Positions 24,466 through 33,329 of a DNA stretch of 64,000 bases are shown one piece after another. The DNA comes from Actinomycetota bacterium (GTDB lineage: Bacteria > Actinomycetota > Coriobacteriia > Anaerosomatales > JAUXNU01), in NCBI GenBank assembly GCA_030682655.1, contig JAUXNU010000187.1:1-64000 (forward strand). Reading direction: 5' to 3'. Made by a program: the position numbers and the translations under genes. The stretch's first letter is position 1; each line of letters begins with the position of its first letter. Under the pieces are notes generated by a model. It saw nothing but the letters and a program-made list of their open reading frames with translations, did not search any database and was not told the origin of the DNA.

Positions 24466-26240
24466 AGCTCGCGGACGATGCCCGTCACCAGTGACACGGC
24501 GTTCTCGATGTTCTCGACCTGCACGTTCTCGACGGTGTCGGTCTTCCAGTGCCAGTTCGGCAGCCGCCCGTTGACGTCGAACGCCATCACACTCATCGCC
24601 TTGAACTTGCGCGCAAGGGCCGGCGTGGCATCGGTGGAAAGCCCCTTGTAGGCGCGGCCCTTCACGAGAATCTGCTCATCGCGCGAGACCTTGCGCGCGG
24701 TGCTCACAAGCCGCCTGTCGCTCGGGTAGCGTCGCGCCATTCCCTCGCTCGTGACCCAGTACAGGGTCCCGGTACCGATGTTGTCGAGGTTGATGATGAA
24801 CGAGCCGCGTAAGTCCTCGGCATGCTCCCTCAAGAAGGCGCGCATGCCCCAGGTGCCGGCCTCCTCGGCGCCGGTCGCCACGAACCAGACCTCCTTCTCG
24901 GCCAAGGACCGGTCGAAGGACTCCGTCACGCGCTTGCGAATGCGCTGTGCTTCGTTGGAGGCGAAGTCCGGGTCGCCGATCGGGTCGTCACCGGCCCAGC
25001 CTCCCTTGAAGCCGACTTCGTCGTCCTCGTCCTCGGCGAAGTTGTCCCAGTTGCCGATCTTGCGACCCTCCTGGCGAACGTCGTAGTCCTTGTTGACACC
25101 AAGCCATCCGCTCACGCCGGGCTCACGGTCCTTGGCGCGCACGCGAGACCACAGGCCGCGGCGCTCGTGCGGCGCATCCGGCTCGGGCTGAGGTTCCGGA
25201 TCCGGCCCAGAAGCGGGTGCTCCCTCATCGTCGGGCTCGTCCCGCGAGACGTCCCGCGAAGGCGCACGCTCGGGTCCCCGTTCGGCCACCTTCGCGGGAC
25301 TGACCGCATCGAACTCGATCGTGTCGAACTCGAAGGTCGCCTGACCCTTCTGCGCGGGCGCCGTCTCGGCCCACGTGAAATCGTCGGGAAGCTCGGTGAG
25401 TACCTCTTCGGGCGTCTCCGCCGGGGAGTATGCGAGTAGCCCGCCCTCGTCGAGATCGTCGTTGGGCGGTTCCGGAAGCGGCTTCGTGCGAATGGGCTGC
25501 GTCACTCCGAAGACATCGACCTCGGCCTCCGGCACGATGGCCTCGAGTATCCCGAGGAGCGCCGCTACACCCGAGGCGTTGTCGTTCGCCCCGTCGGTTG
25601 CACGCATGAACAGCTCGCGGTGCACGTTGATGAGCAGCGGGATCACCAGGTAGGCCGAGGCGGCAAGCGTCGCGTACCACAGCCAGGGGCCGGCGGCATT
25701 GGTGAACGGCAGCGCGTTGGCAAGAACGAGCGCCGGCACGAGGAACGTGCACCACTTCATCAGCCCGAACGTGGCTGCAAAGTTCTTCACCATGCCCGGC
25801 GAGAAGGCGAGCGAGGAGCGCGCAGAATCGTAGTGCGCCACCACGATGATCCGGCGGAGGCGTTCTCCTCGGCGGGCCTTTGGAACGTGACGCGCGATGA
25901 CATTCTGGCTCGGGCCCTTGGGCATAAGACCCGACAGCCCCCAACGTGTGTCGAGGTCCATCCACATAGTGAGCGCGACGAGAGCAGCTACGGCGAAGGC
26001 GGGCCACATGGCGACCGTCCAGTACGACGCAACAGCCGCGGCGATGGTGAGCGTGTGGTAGATCACGTAGGCCCATGCGTACGTGCGCGGGCATTCGAAA
26101 TCCTGGCGCGAGACATCGAGTCCGCGGCCGCGCATCACGTCCTCGATATAGTCGGCAGCTTGTGCCTCGGCGTCGGTCGTTGCCGGACGCGGCCCTATCC
26201 GCCCGGCGAGCTCCTGCAAGTGCTGCGCAACCTCTGCCAT
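24462..26240 (-). CDS. membrane M28-family metallopeptidase with large insertion
   Basis: 592 residues. Zinc ligands of M28 aminopeptidases are in order: His136 in AHYDSA, Asp230 in GANDNASG, Glu469-Glu470 in GAEEAG, Asp in NLDNIG (about 499), and His near 565 in NWHWKTDT. Two TM pairs (about 55-93 and 165-213) interrupt the N-terminal half. Between Asp230 and Glu469, where most M28 enzymes have some 30-40 residues, there is an acidic, Pro-rich stretch of about 200 residues (250-455). The ATG at 26240 follows CAGGAGGACC. Substrate unknown; probably a membrane-anchored aminopeptidase facing one side. Confidence 0.75.
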   Translation of the reverse strand: MAEVAQHLQELAGRIGPRPATTDAEAQAADYIEDVMRGRGLDVSRQDFECPRTYAWAYVIYHTLTIAAAVASYWTVAMWPAFAVAALVALTMWMDLDTRWGLSGLMPKGPSQNVIARHVPKARRGERLRRIIVVAHYDSARSSLAFSPGMVKNFAATFGLMKWCTFLVPALVLANALPFTNAAGPWLWYATLAASAYLVIPLLINVHRELFMRATDGANDNASGVAALLGILEAIVPEAEVDVFGVTQPIRTKPLPEPPNDDLDEGGLLAYSPAETPEEVLTELPDDFTWAETAPAQKGQATFEFDTIEFDAVSPAKVAERGPERAPSRDVSRDEPDDEGAPASGPDPEPQPEPDAPHERRGLWSRVRAKDREPGVSGWLGVNKDYDVRQEGRKIGNWDNFAEDEDDEVGFKGGWAGDDPIGDPDFASNEAQRIRKRVTESFDRSLAEKEVWFVATGAEEAGTWGMRAFLREHAEDLRGSFIINLDNIGTGTLYWVTSEGMARRYPSDRRLVSTARKVSRDEQILVKGRAYKGLSTDATPALARKFKAMSVMAFDVNGRLPNWHWKTDTVENVQVENIENAVSLVTGIVREL

Positions 26241-26337
26241 CGGTCCTCCTGTGCGCTGCTCGCTGCGACCGCTCCTGGTTCGCCCTCCATGATAGTCCAC
26301 TAGCCAAGGAGCCGCGCCCCGAGATTTGCAGGCGCTC

Positions 26338-26934
26338 CTAGCTCTGGCGCCCCTCGATCGCGGCGAGCAGGATGGCCGCAGCGATGCCGAGCCGACGATC
26401 AAAGACTCCCCCGGAGTCCATCGAGAAGTCGACGGCGAGCTTGTAGACGAAGGGATTGAAGTTCTGGTCCATGTTCGCGACCTTGGTGCCCTCGGCGTTC
26501 GGGAAGAACACGTCGTAGCGCTGGGGCACGAGCCCTGAGAGGAAGCGGCGTATGAGCGCCAGGCCCATGCTGTCCTCGATGAGCGTGCCGATCTGAGCGT
26601 CGTTCGCGTCGAGAATCTGCCATTCGTCGCGCAGGAGCGAACGCCCGCCCATGCGGCGAAGCGCTCCGATCTTTTCGCCCCCGGTCGAGGAGTCGGTGAC
26701 GTCGTACGCCGCCGAGAAGTCCATGATCTGGCGTGCCTGGATGGACAGCAGCTCGGTCGTCTTGGACTCATCCGTGAACACACGGATGTCTTCCTTGAGC
26801 TTGAAGGCCTTCTGCTCGCTGAAGGCAACGACGGTGCCCCCGGTGTCGTAGACGTGGAACGCCCCGCCCGCGAGCTTGAGAATCTTGCGACGAACCAGGT
26901 AGCTGGATGCAGTGAAGCGACCGTGTGCGACCAT
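26338..26934 (-). CDS. LURP-one-related (tubby-like C-terminal) protein
   Basis: 198 residues. The pattern of repeated beta strands with a late C-terminal helix (DRRLGIAAAILLAAIE), and the segments VRRKILKLAGGAFHVYD and LLSIQARQIMDFSAAYDV, fit the LURP-one/scramblase-like fold, which sits at membranes in other organisms. Its role in bacteria is unclear. The ATG at 26934 is preferred because GAGGAGG lies seven bases upstream; an in-frame ATG at 26973 has none. It is 97 bp upstream of the M28 gene on the same strand. Confidence 0.65.
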   Translation of the reverse strand: MVAHGRFTASSYLVRRKILKLAGGAFHVYDTGGTVVAFSEQKAFKLKEDIRVFTDESKTTELLSIQARQIMDFSAAYDVTDSSTGGEKIGALRRMGGRSLLRDEWQILDANDAQIGTLIEDSMGLALIRRFLSGLVPQRYDVFFPNAEGTKVANMDQNFNPFVYKLAVDFSMDSGGVFDRRLGIAAAILLAAIEGRQS

Positions 26935-27122
26935 GTGGGTCCTCCTCAGCGGGGAAACCGGTGTCGTCGCCATGATGCCATAGTCTTGTCGCGCCGCCCG
27001 ACCGAGTTGAGGCTTAGACCACGAGGGACAGGCGCGCGTGCTCCCACCCCTTGAAGGCGCACGCTCAGAGGACTAGCTTGTCCTCATCGAGAGGGTGCGT
27101 CATCGGAATGGGGGGATTCCTG

Positions 27123-27688
27123 ATGAAGCGGTGGCGTATGTCAGGCGCGTGCGCAGTGCTCCTCGGTGTCGTGTTGGCGATCTGCCTCGGTGGGTGCGCG
27201 TCAAACTCGGCTGAACCTGAGCCCGAGCCGGTAACTGGGTCATCGATGGAGACAACACCGACGGTGGAGGCCCCGGCTCCAGCGAGCGACCTCTATCCGA
27301 CCGCTGCGTCGACGGCGAACTTCACCGTATACGAGCCCACCTACATCCCGGACGGGTTCGTCCTCCTGGAGGACGAGAGGAAGGTCGCGGCCGGTCTTGT
27401 CGGGATCAGCTACGGTCGCGGCGACGACAGACTGCTCGTGCTGCAAGGGGTGTGGGACCTCGGCGGCGATGCTGGCAAGGAAACATCGACCGACGCAACC
27501 TTCGGCGATATGAACGCAAGCGTCATCGAGGGGGGAGGTACCAATGGGAGTCCCCCGCGTACGGCAACGAGGCAACCGTCGTCCTGGCTCCATCTCCGGC
27601 GACTTTCACGAACTACGCCGTCCTCGCCGTGGGAGTCGACAGATCCGAGGTCATCGCCGTCGCCAAAGGAATGACCCCGGTCGACTAG
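27123..27688 (+). pseudogene. frameshifted DUF4367-like lipoprotein
   Basis: The ATG at 27123 opens a lipoprotein with signal and lipobox ICLGGC. A Thr/Pro-rich linker precedes a domain beginning YEPTYIPDGFVLLEDE, typical of DUF4367-like exported domains. At 27531-27536 (six G) the frame shifts. The original frame continues into nonsense (HLRRLSRTTPSSP) to a stop at 27674, while the +1 frame gives sensible sequence (RYQWESPAYGNEATVVLAP through GMTPVD) to 27688. One added G, or two lost, would restore it. It could be a true pseudogene, a phase-variable gene or a homopolymer sequencing error. Confidence 0.6.
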
Positions 27689-27692
27689 AGAC

Positions 27693-28001
27693 CTACCGCC
27701 CCATGTTCTCCGGCATCCCGCCGGCGTGGCAGCCGACGCACTGATTCATGCGGTATGTCGCATGCTGCTGCACCAGCTCGGGATCGTCGCTGTGGCACAC
27801 GCAACCGGGAATCTGCACCGCGAGCGGGCTGTTCGGGTCCGGCGCGGGCACGTCGGCCGCAATCGCCCCGGCCGACGCTACGGCACCCGCCGCAGGCCCG
27901 CTGGGGGCCTGCGGCGTGCCGAATGCGTACAGATAGCCGCCCGTCGCAAGCAGGAGCGCAAGCACTGCGAGCCCGCCGATGAGTATGCGGCGCTTCCGCA
28001 T
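27693..28001 (-). CDS. small membrane-anchored c-type cytochrome
   Basis: 102 residues. One N-terminal TM (about 6-26) anchors an Ala/Pro-rich linker and a short haem region. That region has a canonical CVGCH (CxxCH, about 88-92) and, 20 residues earlier, CVCH, which resembles a contracted haem site. The ATG at 28001 lies 3 bp after the hcp stop. It therefore belongs to the hcp transcript and may pass electrons to or from the nitrosative-stress system; that is inference from position. Confidence 0.7.
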   Translation of the reverse strand: MRKRRILIGGLAVLALLLATGGYLYAFGTPQAPSGPAAGAVASAGAIAADVPAPDPNSPLAVQIPGCVCHSDDPELVQQHATYRMNQCVGCHAGGMPENMGR

Positions 28002-28003
28002 AG

Positions 28004-29650
28004 CTACGCGGCCTGCCCGTCACCAAGGATGGCTGCGAGGTCCTCGGCAGCGGTCTCGGCGATCGGCCGAATCGAGAAGTTGTCGACGAGCACCTGAAGC
28101 ACGTTCGGAGTGATGAACGCGGGCAGCGTTGGCCCGAGGCGGATGTCGGTGATACCGAGGTGCAGCAGTGTCAGCAGGATGGCGACGGCCTTCTGCTCGT
28201 ACCACGACAGGATCATCGAGAGCGGCAGCTCGTTCACTCCCACTTCGAACGCGTCTGCCAGCGCGACGGCGATCTTGATGGCGCTGTAGGCGTCGTTGCA
28301 TTGCCCGACGTCGAGCAAGCGCGGGATGCCGCCGATATCGCCGAGCTGCTTGTCAAAGAAGCGGAACTTGCCGCACGCGAGCGTCAGCACGACCGTGTCG
28401 GCCGGCGCCTGCTCGACGAAATCGGAGTAGTAGCTGCGGCCCGGCTTGGCGCCGTCACAGCCGCCGACCAGGAAGAAGTGCTTGATCGCGCCGGACTTCA
28501 CGGCCTCGATGACGGTCGGAGCCACGCCAAGGACGGCGTTGCGGCCGAACCCGACCATGACCGCGCCGCCGTCGGTCTCCTCGGCGAATCCCGGAAGGGC
28601 GAGGGCACGCTCGATCACGGGACCGAACTCGCCGTTCGGTACGTGCGTCGTGCCCGGCCAGCCGACGTTGCCGGTCGTGAAGACGTTCTCGGTGTAGGAG
28701 TCGACCGGCGCCTGGATGCAGTTCGTCGTGAACAGGATAGCGCCGGGGAAGTCGGTGAACTCCTTGCGCTGGTTCTGCCAGGCGGTTCCGTAGTGCCCAT
28801 AGAAGTTCGTGTACTTCTTGAGTTCCGGATAGCCGTGCGCGGGCAGCATCTCGCCATGCGTGTAGACGTCGATGCCCGTGCCCTGCGTCTGCTCGAGCAG
28901 CTCCTTCAGATCGTGCAGGTCGTGACCGGTGACGACGATCGCATGACCGGCGCGGTGACCGAGCGGGACCTCGGTGGGCACCGGATGGCCGTACTCTCCC
29001 GTGTGCGCCGCATCGAGCAGCTCCATCGTGCGCAGATTGATCTCGCCGGCCTTGAGTGCGAGCGCGACCCACTCGTCTGCCCCGAGCGTGGGATCGACGA
29101 GAGCTGCGAACGCGTCGTAGACGAAGCCCTCGACCGCCGGGTCGTACTGGCCAAAGACACGTGCGTGGTCGGCGTAGGCGCAGATGCCCTTCACACCGTA
29201 GATCGTGACCTGCATGAGTGAGGCGATGTCGTCGATGGCGGAGTGCTTCGAGAAGTGACCGATCGCCTCGGCCTGCGCGATGAGGGCATCGAGATCGGCT
29301 GCGGGAACGAAGTCGAGCGACGGGTCGGTGTTCGCGGGGCCGAGCCCGGCGGCTTCGGCGGCGGCACGAACGCGGGCAATGTGCGTGTCGAACTCCCGAA
29401 CCACGCTTGCGAGCATGTCGTTGTCGAAGTCCACGTTGGTGACGGTGTGGAAGACGGCACGGCTGGCGAAGGTGTCGACCTCGTCGCTCACGAACCCACC
29501 CTTGCGAGCGGCCTGAGCCCACAAGGACAGGGCGATCATGCGGTCGAGTATCAGATCCTGAAGCGCGGCAGTCTCCGGCTTCTTGCCGCAGACGCCGGAC
29601 ACGGTGCAGGCGACGCCCTTTGCGGTCTGTTCACACTGGTTGCAGAACAT
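28004..29650 (-). CDS. hcp: hybrid-cluster protein (class I)
   Basis: 548 residues, full length. N-terminal cysteines C3, C6, C15 and C21 have the CX2CX8CX5C spacing of class I Hcp from anaerobes and bind the cubane cluster. Hybrid-cluster ligands are visible in GHDLHDL, TTNCIQAP, VGGCDG and TLACGKFRF contexts. Hcp is known as a high-affinity NO reductase and hydroxylamine reductase in vitro. Upstream lie a ferredoxin and a YgbA-family gene, downstream a small cytochrome. Expression is probably controlled by the divergent Crp/Fnr regulator at 30712. Confidence 0.95.
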   Translation of the reverse strand: MFCNQCEQTAKGVACTVSGVCGKKPETAALQDLILDRMIALSLWAQAARKGGFVSDEVDTFASRAVFHTVTNVDFDNDMLASVVREFDTHIARVRAAAEAAGLGPANTDPSLDFVPAADLDALIAQAEAIGHFSKHSAIDDIASLMQVTIYGVKGICAYADHARVFGQYDPAVEGFVYDAFAALVDPTLGADEWVALALKAGEINLRTMELLDAAHTGEYGHPVPTEVPLGHRAGHAIVVTGHDLHDLKELLEQTQGTGIDVYTHGEMLPAHGYPELKKYTNFYGHYGTAWQNQRKEFTDFPGAILFTTNCIQAPVDSYTENVFTTGNVGWPGTTHVPNGEFGPVIERALALPGFAEETDGGAVMVGFGRNAVLGVAPTVIEAVKSGAIKHFFLVGGCDGAKPGRSYYSDFVEQAPADTVVLTLACGKFRFFDKQLGDIGGIPRLLDVGQCNDAYSAIKIAVALADAFEVGVNELPLSMILSWYEQKAVAILLTLLHLGITDIRLGPTLPAFITPNVLQVLVDNFSIRPIAETAAEDLAAILGDGQAA

Positions 29651-29786
29651 CTTGGTTCCTCTCCGTCTCGATGATTGGTCTGTGTCATCGGTTGACGCGT
29701 GCCGTGGGCCGGAGGCCGTCCCTTTCGCAGGACCGTCGCCGGGAGGCGGCGGTCCGAGGACAAAGGCCGAAGGTCCGCGGCACGCT

Positions 29787-30176
29787 CTACCCGTGTATCA
29801 GTTGCGGCAGGCACCGGATGCAGACCCAGGTGCTGTCGCCCTTGTACCGCACGGGAAGCAGCGGCGCTGCGTCCTCGGAAGACCCGCACACGTAGCAGTG
29901 CTGTGCGATGTAGGTCGCCTTCTTCTCGGCGATGATCGGCTCGGCGGCTGCGTGGTCGAAGGGCACGGTCTCGCGCGTCTCGATGGTGAGCGCGCCGGTC
30001 GGGCATACGCCGAGGCAGAAGCCCGCTCCGTCGCAGAGTTCCTCGCGGATGACCTTGGCCTTGCCGTCGACGATCTGGATCGCTCCCTCGGCGCACGGGC
30101 TCACGCACACGCCGCAGCCGTTGCACAGTTCCTCGTCGATGCGGACGATCTGCCTGGTGATGGTCTCGGTGCTCAT
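29787..30176 (-). CDS. ferredoxin-like protein with zinc-ribbon-like tail
   Basis: 129 residues. The first 4Fe-4S motif is complete (C18, C21, C24, C28). The second lacks one ligand: C48, Ala51, C54, C58, so it can hold a 3Fe-4S cluster at best or use another ligand. Two further pairs, C94/C97 and C119/C122, form a zinc-ribbon or rubredoxin-like site. It overlaps the end of the YgbA gene (ATGA) and precedes hcp by 136 bp. It is the obvious electron donor candidate for Hcp; that role is inferred. Confidence 0.85.
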   Translation of the reverse strand: MSTETITRQIVRIDEELCNGCGVCVSPCAEGAIQIVDGKAKVIREELCDGAGFCLGVCPTGALTIETRETVPFDHAAAEPIIAEKKATYIAQHCYVCGSSEDAAPLLPVRYKGDSTWVCIRCLPQLIHG

Positions 30177-30586
30177 GATGTCTCTCCCTGCTTCTTGTGG
30201 CGTCGCCCCTCGAGCAGGTGCTTGACGGAGTCGACCGCATGGCCGTGCAGGACGGAACGGGGTCCCGAGTAGCGCATGACGTTACGCATGAACTCGCGCA
30301 TCTCGGGCTGATAGCAGTGCGTGTCGCAGTGACTACAGAACGGCTTGGGGTCCTTGGGGCAGAACGCCCGGCGCTTTTCGGCGTAGTCGAGCAGCTCGGC
30401 GCATGTTCGGCAGACGACTGGCGCCCGGCGACCATAGACACCGAGCACGGCACCTTCACTCGCGAGTGGAGCGCGCCGCGCGCCGTCGTGATTGCCCTTG
30501 CAGTAGATCACGGCGAAATCGCCGAGGAGTCGCGTGTCCTTCACGACCTCGGGGTCCCTCATCTTCTCTGCGAACCGCTCGCTCAT
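30173..30586 (-). CDS. ygbA: YgbA-family (nitrous-oxide-stimulated promoter) protein
   Basis: 137 residues. The conserved run CPKDPKPFCSHCDTHCYQP (about 86-104) and RNVMRYSGPR with a following HAVDSVKHLL segment identify the YgbA_NO family. E. coli ygbA is part of the NsrR (NO-sensing) regulon and appears to help recovery from nitrosative stress. The four close Cys and a second CRTC pair suggest a metal or Fe-S site. It is the first gene of the ygbA-fdx-hcp-cytochrome unit, which supports a shared NO-protection role. Confidence 0.88.
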   Translation of the reverse strand: MSERFAEKMRDPEVVKDTRLLGDFAVIYCKGNHDGARRAPLASEGAVLGVYGRRAPVVCRTCAELLDYAEKRRAFCPKDPKPFCSHCDTHCYQPEMREFMRNVMRYSGPRSVLHGHAVDSVKHLLEGRRHKKQGETS

Positions 30587-30644
30587 GTGTCGCCTTTCGC
30601 GATCCGGACTGCACCCACACTACGTACCCGCTCACTGCCGCACC

Positions 30645-30658
30645 TTGACGTGCGTCAA
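30645..30658 (+). promoter_or_regulatory. Crp/Fnr-type binding box between ygbA and its regulator
   Basis: The palindrome TTGAC-GTGC-GTCAA matches the Fnr/DNR/HcpR-type consensus TTGAT-N4-ATCAA except at the inner base of each arm. It lies between two divergent genes, 59 bp before the ygbA start and 54 bp before the regulator start, suitable for control of both. Confidence 0.7.
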
Positions 30659-30711
30659 TTCCGGGAAGAATCTTGATGAGCTTCGCCCGTATTCCCGCCA
30701 AGGAGCCGCCC

Positions 30712-31428
30712 ATGCCCGCGCCCAAGGACATCCGCCCGGACCTCTGGGCCGCTCTCCGCACCTGTCGTCTCTGGCACGGCGCAAGTGACCGAGGCGTCGA
30801 GAAGCTCGCCCGCACTGCGACCGTGCGGGACATGGAGCGCGGGGAGATGATCGCCGCCGAGGGCGACCTGGCCGACGGCTTCGGCGTGCTCGTGTCGGGC
30901 CGGGCGCGCGTATTCTACCTCGGCGCCGACGGCAAGCAGATCACCTTCGAGGAACTCGGCACCGGTGACGCCCCGGCCGCGGTCGCCGCACTCGGCGGTG
31001 GACGTTTCCCCGCCAACATCGAGGCCACGACAGCGGGCACCATTGCGTGGATGCCGCGCGAGTCGCTCTACGCCCTCCTGGCCGAGGAGCCCACTGTCGC
31101 CCGGACGCTGGTGGCGATGCTCGCAAGCAAGGTCGTCAACTTCACTGCCGTCGTGCAGACTCTCGCGCTTGATGTGCCGTCGCGCCTCGCGCGCTACCTG
31201 TTCCAGCGGGCGCTCGCGGTGGGCGAGACCACGCCCGAAGGCCTCCGCGTGGACCTCGGGATGACGAAGAGCGAGTTGGCCGCCGCCCTAGGCACGGTGC
31301 CCGAGACGCTTTCGCGCGCGCTCGCGCGGCTGCGCGACGATGACGTTCTCGACGTGCAGGGACGCGTGGTCGTGGTGTATGACGTGGGAGCCCTCGCGCG
31401 AATGGGATCGGGCTACGAGGAGGGGTAG
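30712..31428 (+). CDS. Crp/Fnr-family regulator (DNR/HcpR-like)
   Basis: 238 residues. A cyclic-nucleotide-like sensor domain (about 15-130), a dimer helix, and a C-terminal winged HTH with KSELAAALGTVPETLSRALARL, close to the Fnr/Crp recognition helix. It lacks the N-terminal Cys cluster of Fnr, so it is not an O2-type Fe-S sensor; haem or direct ligand sensing of NO, as in DNR/HcpR, is likely. The ATG at 30712 has AAGGAG six bases upstream; the earlier in-frame ATGs do not. It is divergent from ygbA-fdx-hcp. Confidence 0.85.
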   Translation: MPAPKDIRPDLWAALRTCRLWHGASDRGVEKLARTATVRDMERGEMIAAEGDLADGFGVLVSGRARVFYLGADGKQITFEELGTGDAPAAVAALGGGRFPANIEATTAGTIAWMPRESLYALLAEEPTVARTLVAMLASKVVNFTAVVQTLALDVPSRLARYLFQRALAVGETTPEGLRVDLGMTKSELAAALGTVPETLSRALARLRDDDVLDVQGRVVVVYDVGALARMGSGYEEG

Positions 31429-31448
31429 GGCCGTCCTTCCGCAACTCC

Positions 31449-32252
31449 CTACACGACGTCCCGCTTCCGGAATGCGTACATCCCCACCGCGAAGAACAGA
31501 ACCGTCGCGATGCCAAAGACGAGCCACGTCCCCGTACCCAGCACGAGGTCGTCGATGACCTTGTTGGGCTGCCAGTAGTGGAACATGGAGAAGTTCACCA
31601 GCCAGTCCGCCTTGTCGGCGATGTTGCCCAGGATGTCTGCCAGGTACATCGCAACGAGCACGCCCAGGCTGACAGCTATCGTCCGCCCCTTGCCCGACGA
31701 CATCGCCGAAATGGCGAACGCGAAGCTGCCGATGGCCAGCGTGATAAGCATCCCGGCCACAAACAGCAGCCCCATCGCATCGAGCGGGATATCGACGTCG
31801 TGCAGGAAGCCAGGTAGGTAGATGGTGGCAACCGTCACGAAGTTCAGTACCAGCGCGTAGAGCACCATCGCGAGGTATCGGGTCAGCGCCACCGTAGTGC
31901 GCGAAACAGGCTGGGAGAGAGTGGCCTCCATCGTTCCGTCTTCGACCGCCCCGCCCAGATCGCCCGCGATGAAGGTGATGACCGCCGCGCCCACGATGAA
32001 CACCCATATAAGACTCAGATACTCGATGCTCAGGAACCCGCCAAGGGTAGTGAACTCGAGTCCCGCCCCACCGAAGGCCGCCATCATTTCCTCGGTGAAG
32101 ACGTCCTCGGCCATCTGAATGTAGCCGGGGTTAGCTTCGATGAGCGGGAAGAAGGCTACGATCATCCAGCCGTAGGCGGCAAGACCGATCGCATACCACA
32201 TGAGGGAGACGCGGCGAAGCTGAAGAGACGCTCTGAGAATCGTCCAGTTCAT
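31449..32252 (-). CDS. ABC-2-type transporter permease
   Basis: 267 residues with six TM helices. Features include an N-terminal LRRVSLMWYAIGLAAYGWMIV segment and GDLGGAVEDGTMEATLSQPVSRTTVALTRYLA, the conserved cytoplasmic element of ABC-2 permeases for antibiotic, lipid or Na+ export. The ATG at 32252 shares one base with the TGA of the ATPase gene. The pair forms an exporter of unknown substrate. Confidence 0.8.
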   Translation of the reverse strand: MNWTILRASLQLRRVSLMWYAIGLAAYGWMIVAFFPLIEANPGYIQMAEDVFTEEMMAAFGGAGLEFTTLGGFLSIEYLSLIWVFIVGAAVITFIAGDLGGAVEDGTMEATLSQPVSRTTVALTRYLAMVLYALVLNFVTVATIYLPGFLHDVDIPLDAMGLLFVAGMLITLAIGSFAFAISAMSSGKGRTIAVSLGVLVAMYLADILGNIADKADWLVNFSMFHYWQPNKVIDDLVLGTGTWLVFGIATVLFFAVGMYAFRKRDVV

Positions 32253-33160
32253 CACTGACCCACCTCCCCTTCGATGTGGCCGTAGTACTCGAGGAAGATC
32301 TCCTCGAGCGAGGCGTGCTCGATCTGGATGTCCTTGATCGGCTGCTCGAGCAGCTTTCGGAGCGCGCCGTCCAAATCGCTGGAGAGCTTGGCAACGACTA
32401 CGTTGTCCGCCGTACGCTCCGCACTCACCGCACCCGGGATGCCCATGAGCATCGAATCGGGGACCGGGTCGACGTACGTGACCTCCGCAGTCCTGAGCGC
32501 CTTGTCCAGAAGCGTCTCGACGGACTCCTCGGCAACGACAGCGCCTGCGCGGATGATGGCCACCCGCTCGCACACGCGCTCGACCTCGGAGAGGATGTGG
32601 CTCGAGAGGAAGAGGGTCGCGCCGGCCCGGGTGCGCTCCTCGACGATATCGAAGACGACCTGCTGGTTGAGCGGATCGAGGCCTGAGGTCGGTTCATCGA
32701 GAATGAGCAGTTCAGGGTCGTGCATGAGCGCGATGACGAGGGCCAGCTTCTGCTTGTTGCCCTTCGACAACTCTGTGACCCTGCGGCTCGGATCGAACTG
32801 CAAGCGCTCGCAAAGCTGCTTCTCCGACGGACCGCGTCCGCCCCGCAGCCCGGCCACATAGTCGATCATCCACTGGCCGGTCTGCTTCTCGAACAGCTTG
32901 ACGTCGCCCGCGACATACCCGATGCGGCGGCGAAGCTCGCGACCGTCAACGCCGACTTCCTCATCGAACAGATACGCCTTGCCCCCGGTGGGGCGAAGCA
33001 TCGAGAGCAGACACCGAATGGTCGTGGTCTTCCCCGCGCCGTTCGGACCAAGGAAGCCGTAGACCTGCCCCGGCCGAACCTCGAAGGAGAGACCTTCGAT
33101 GCCACGAGACTTGCCATAGTACTTGGTCAGCCCGTCGCAGCGGATGACCGTCTTGCTCAT
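32252..33160 (-). CDS. ABC transporter ATPase
   Basis: 302 residues. Walker A GPNGAGKTT (about 38-46), signature LSKGNKQ (about 133) and Walker B LLILDEPTSGLDP (about 152-164) are intact; the signature has Lys in place of Gly. This CcmA/BcrA-type ATPase has an extra C-terminal domain (about 225-302) common in antibiotic and bacteriocin exporters. Its stop overlaps the permease start, so the two are co-translated. Confidence 0.88.
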   Translation of the reverse strand: MSKTVIRCDGLTKYYGKSRGIEGLSFEVRPGQVYGFLGPNGAGKTTTIRCLLSMLRPTGGKAYLFDEEVGVDGRELRRRIGYVAGDVKLFEKQTGQWMIDYVAGLRGGRGPSEKQLCERLQFDPSRRVTELSKGNKQKLALVIALMHDPELLILDEPTSGLDPLNQQVVFDIVEERTRAGATLFLSSHILSEVERVCERVAIIRAGAVVAEESVETLLDKALRTAEVTYVDPVPDSMLMGIPGAVSAERTADNVVVAKLSSDLDGALRKLLEQPIKDIQIEHASLEEIFLEYYGHIEGEVGQ

Positions 33161-33329
33161 GGTTCTGCCTCCACTCTGATGCGAGCCGTCGCAAGTTCGC
33201 TCGCCCGGGTGTCATCCAGAGCATAGCCCGTCGGCCAATGATTGTCTGACGCCCGATCTGACTCCTCGGCCGGTCGCGCACGCCCTCCGGTCGATCCCCC
33301 GGCAGAGAAGCCGTCCTGCCGAAACCTTC

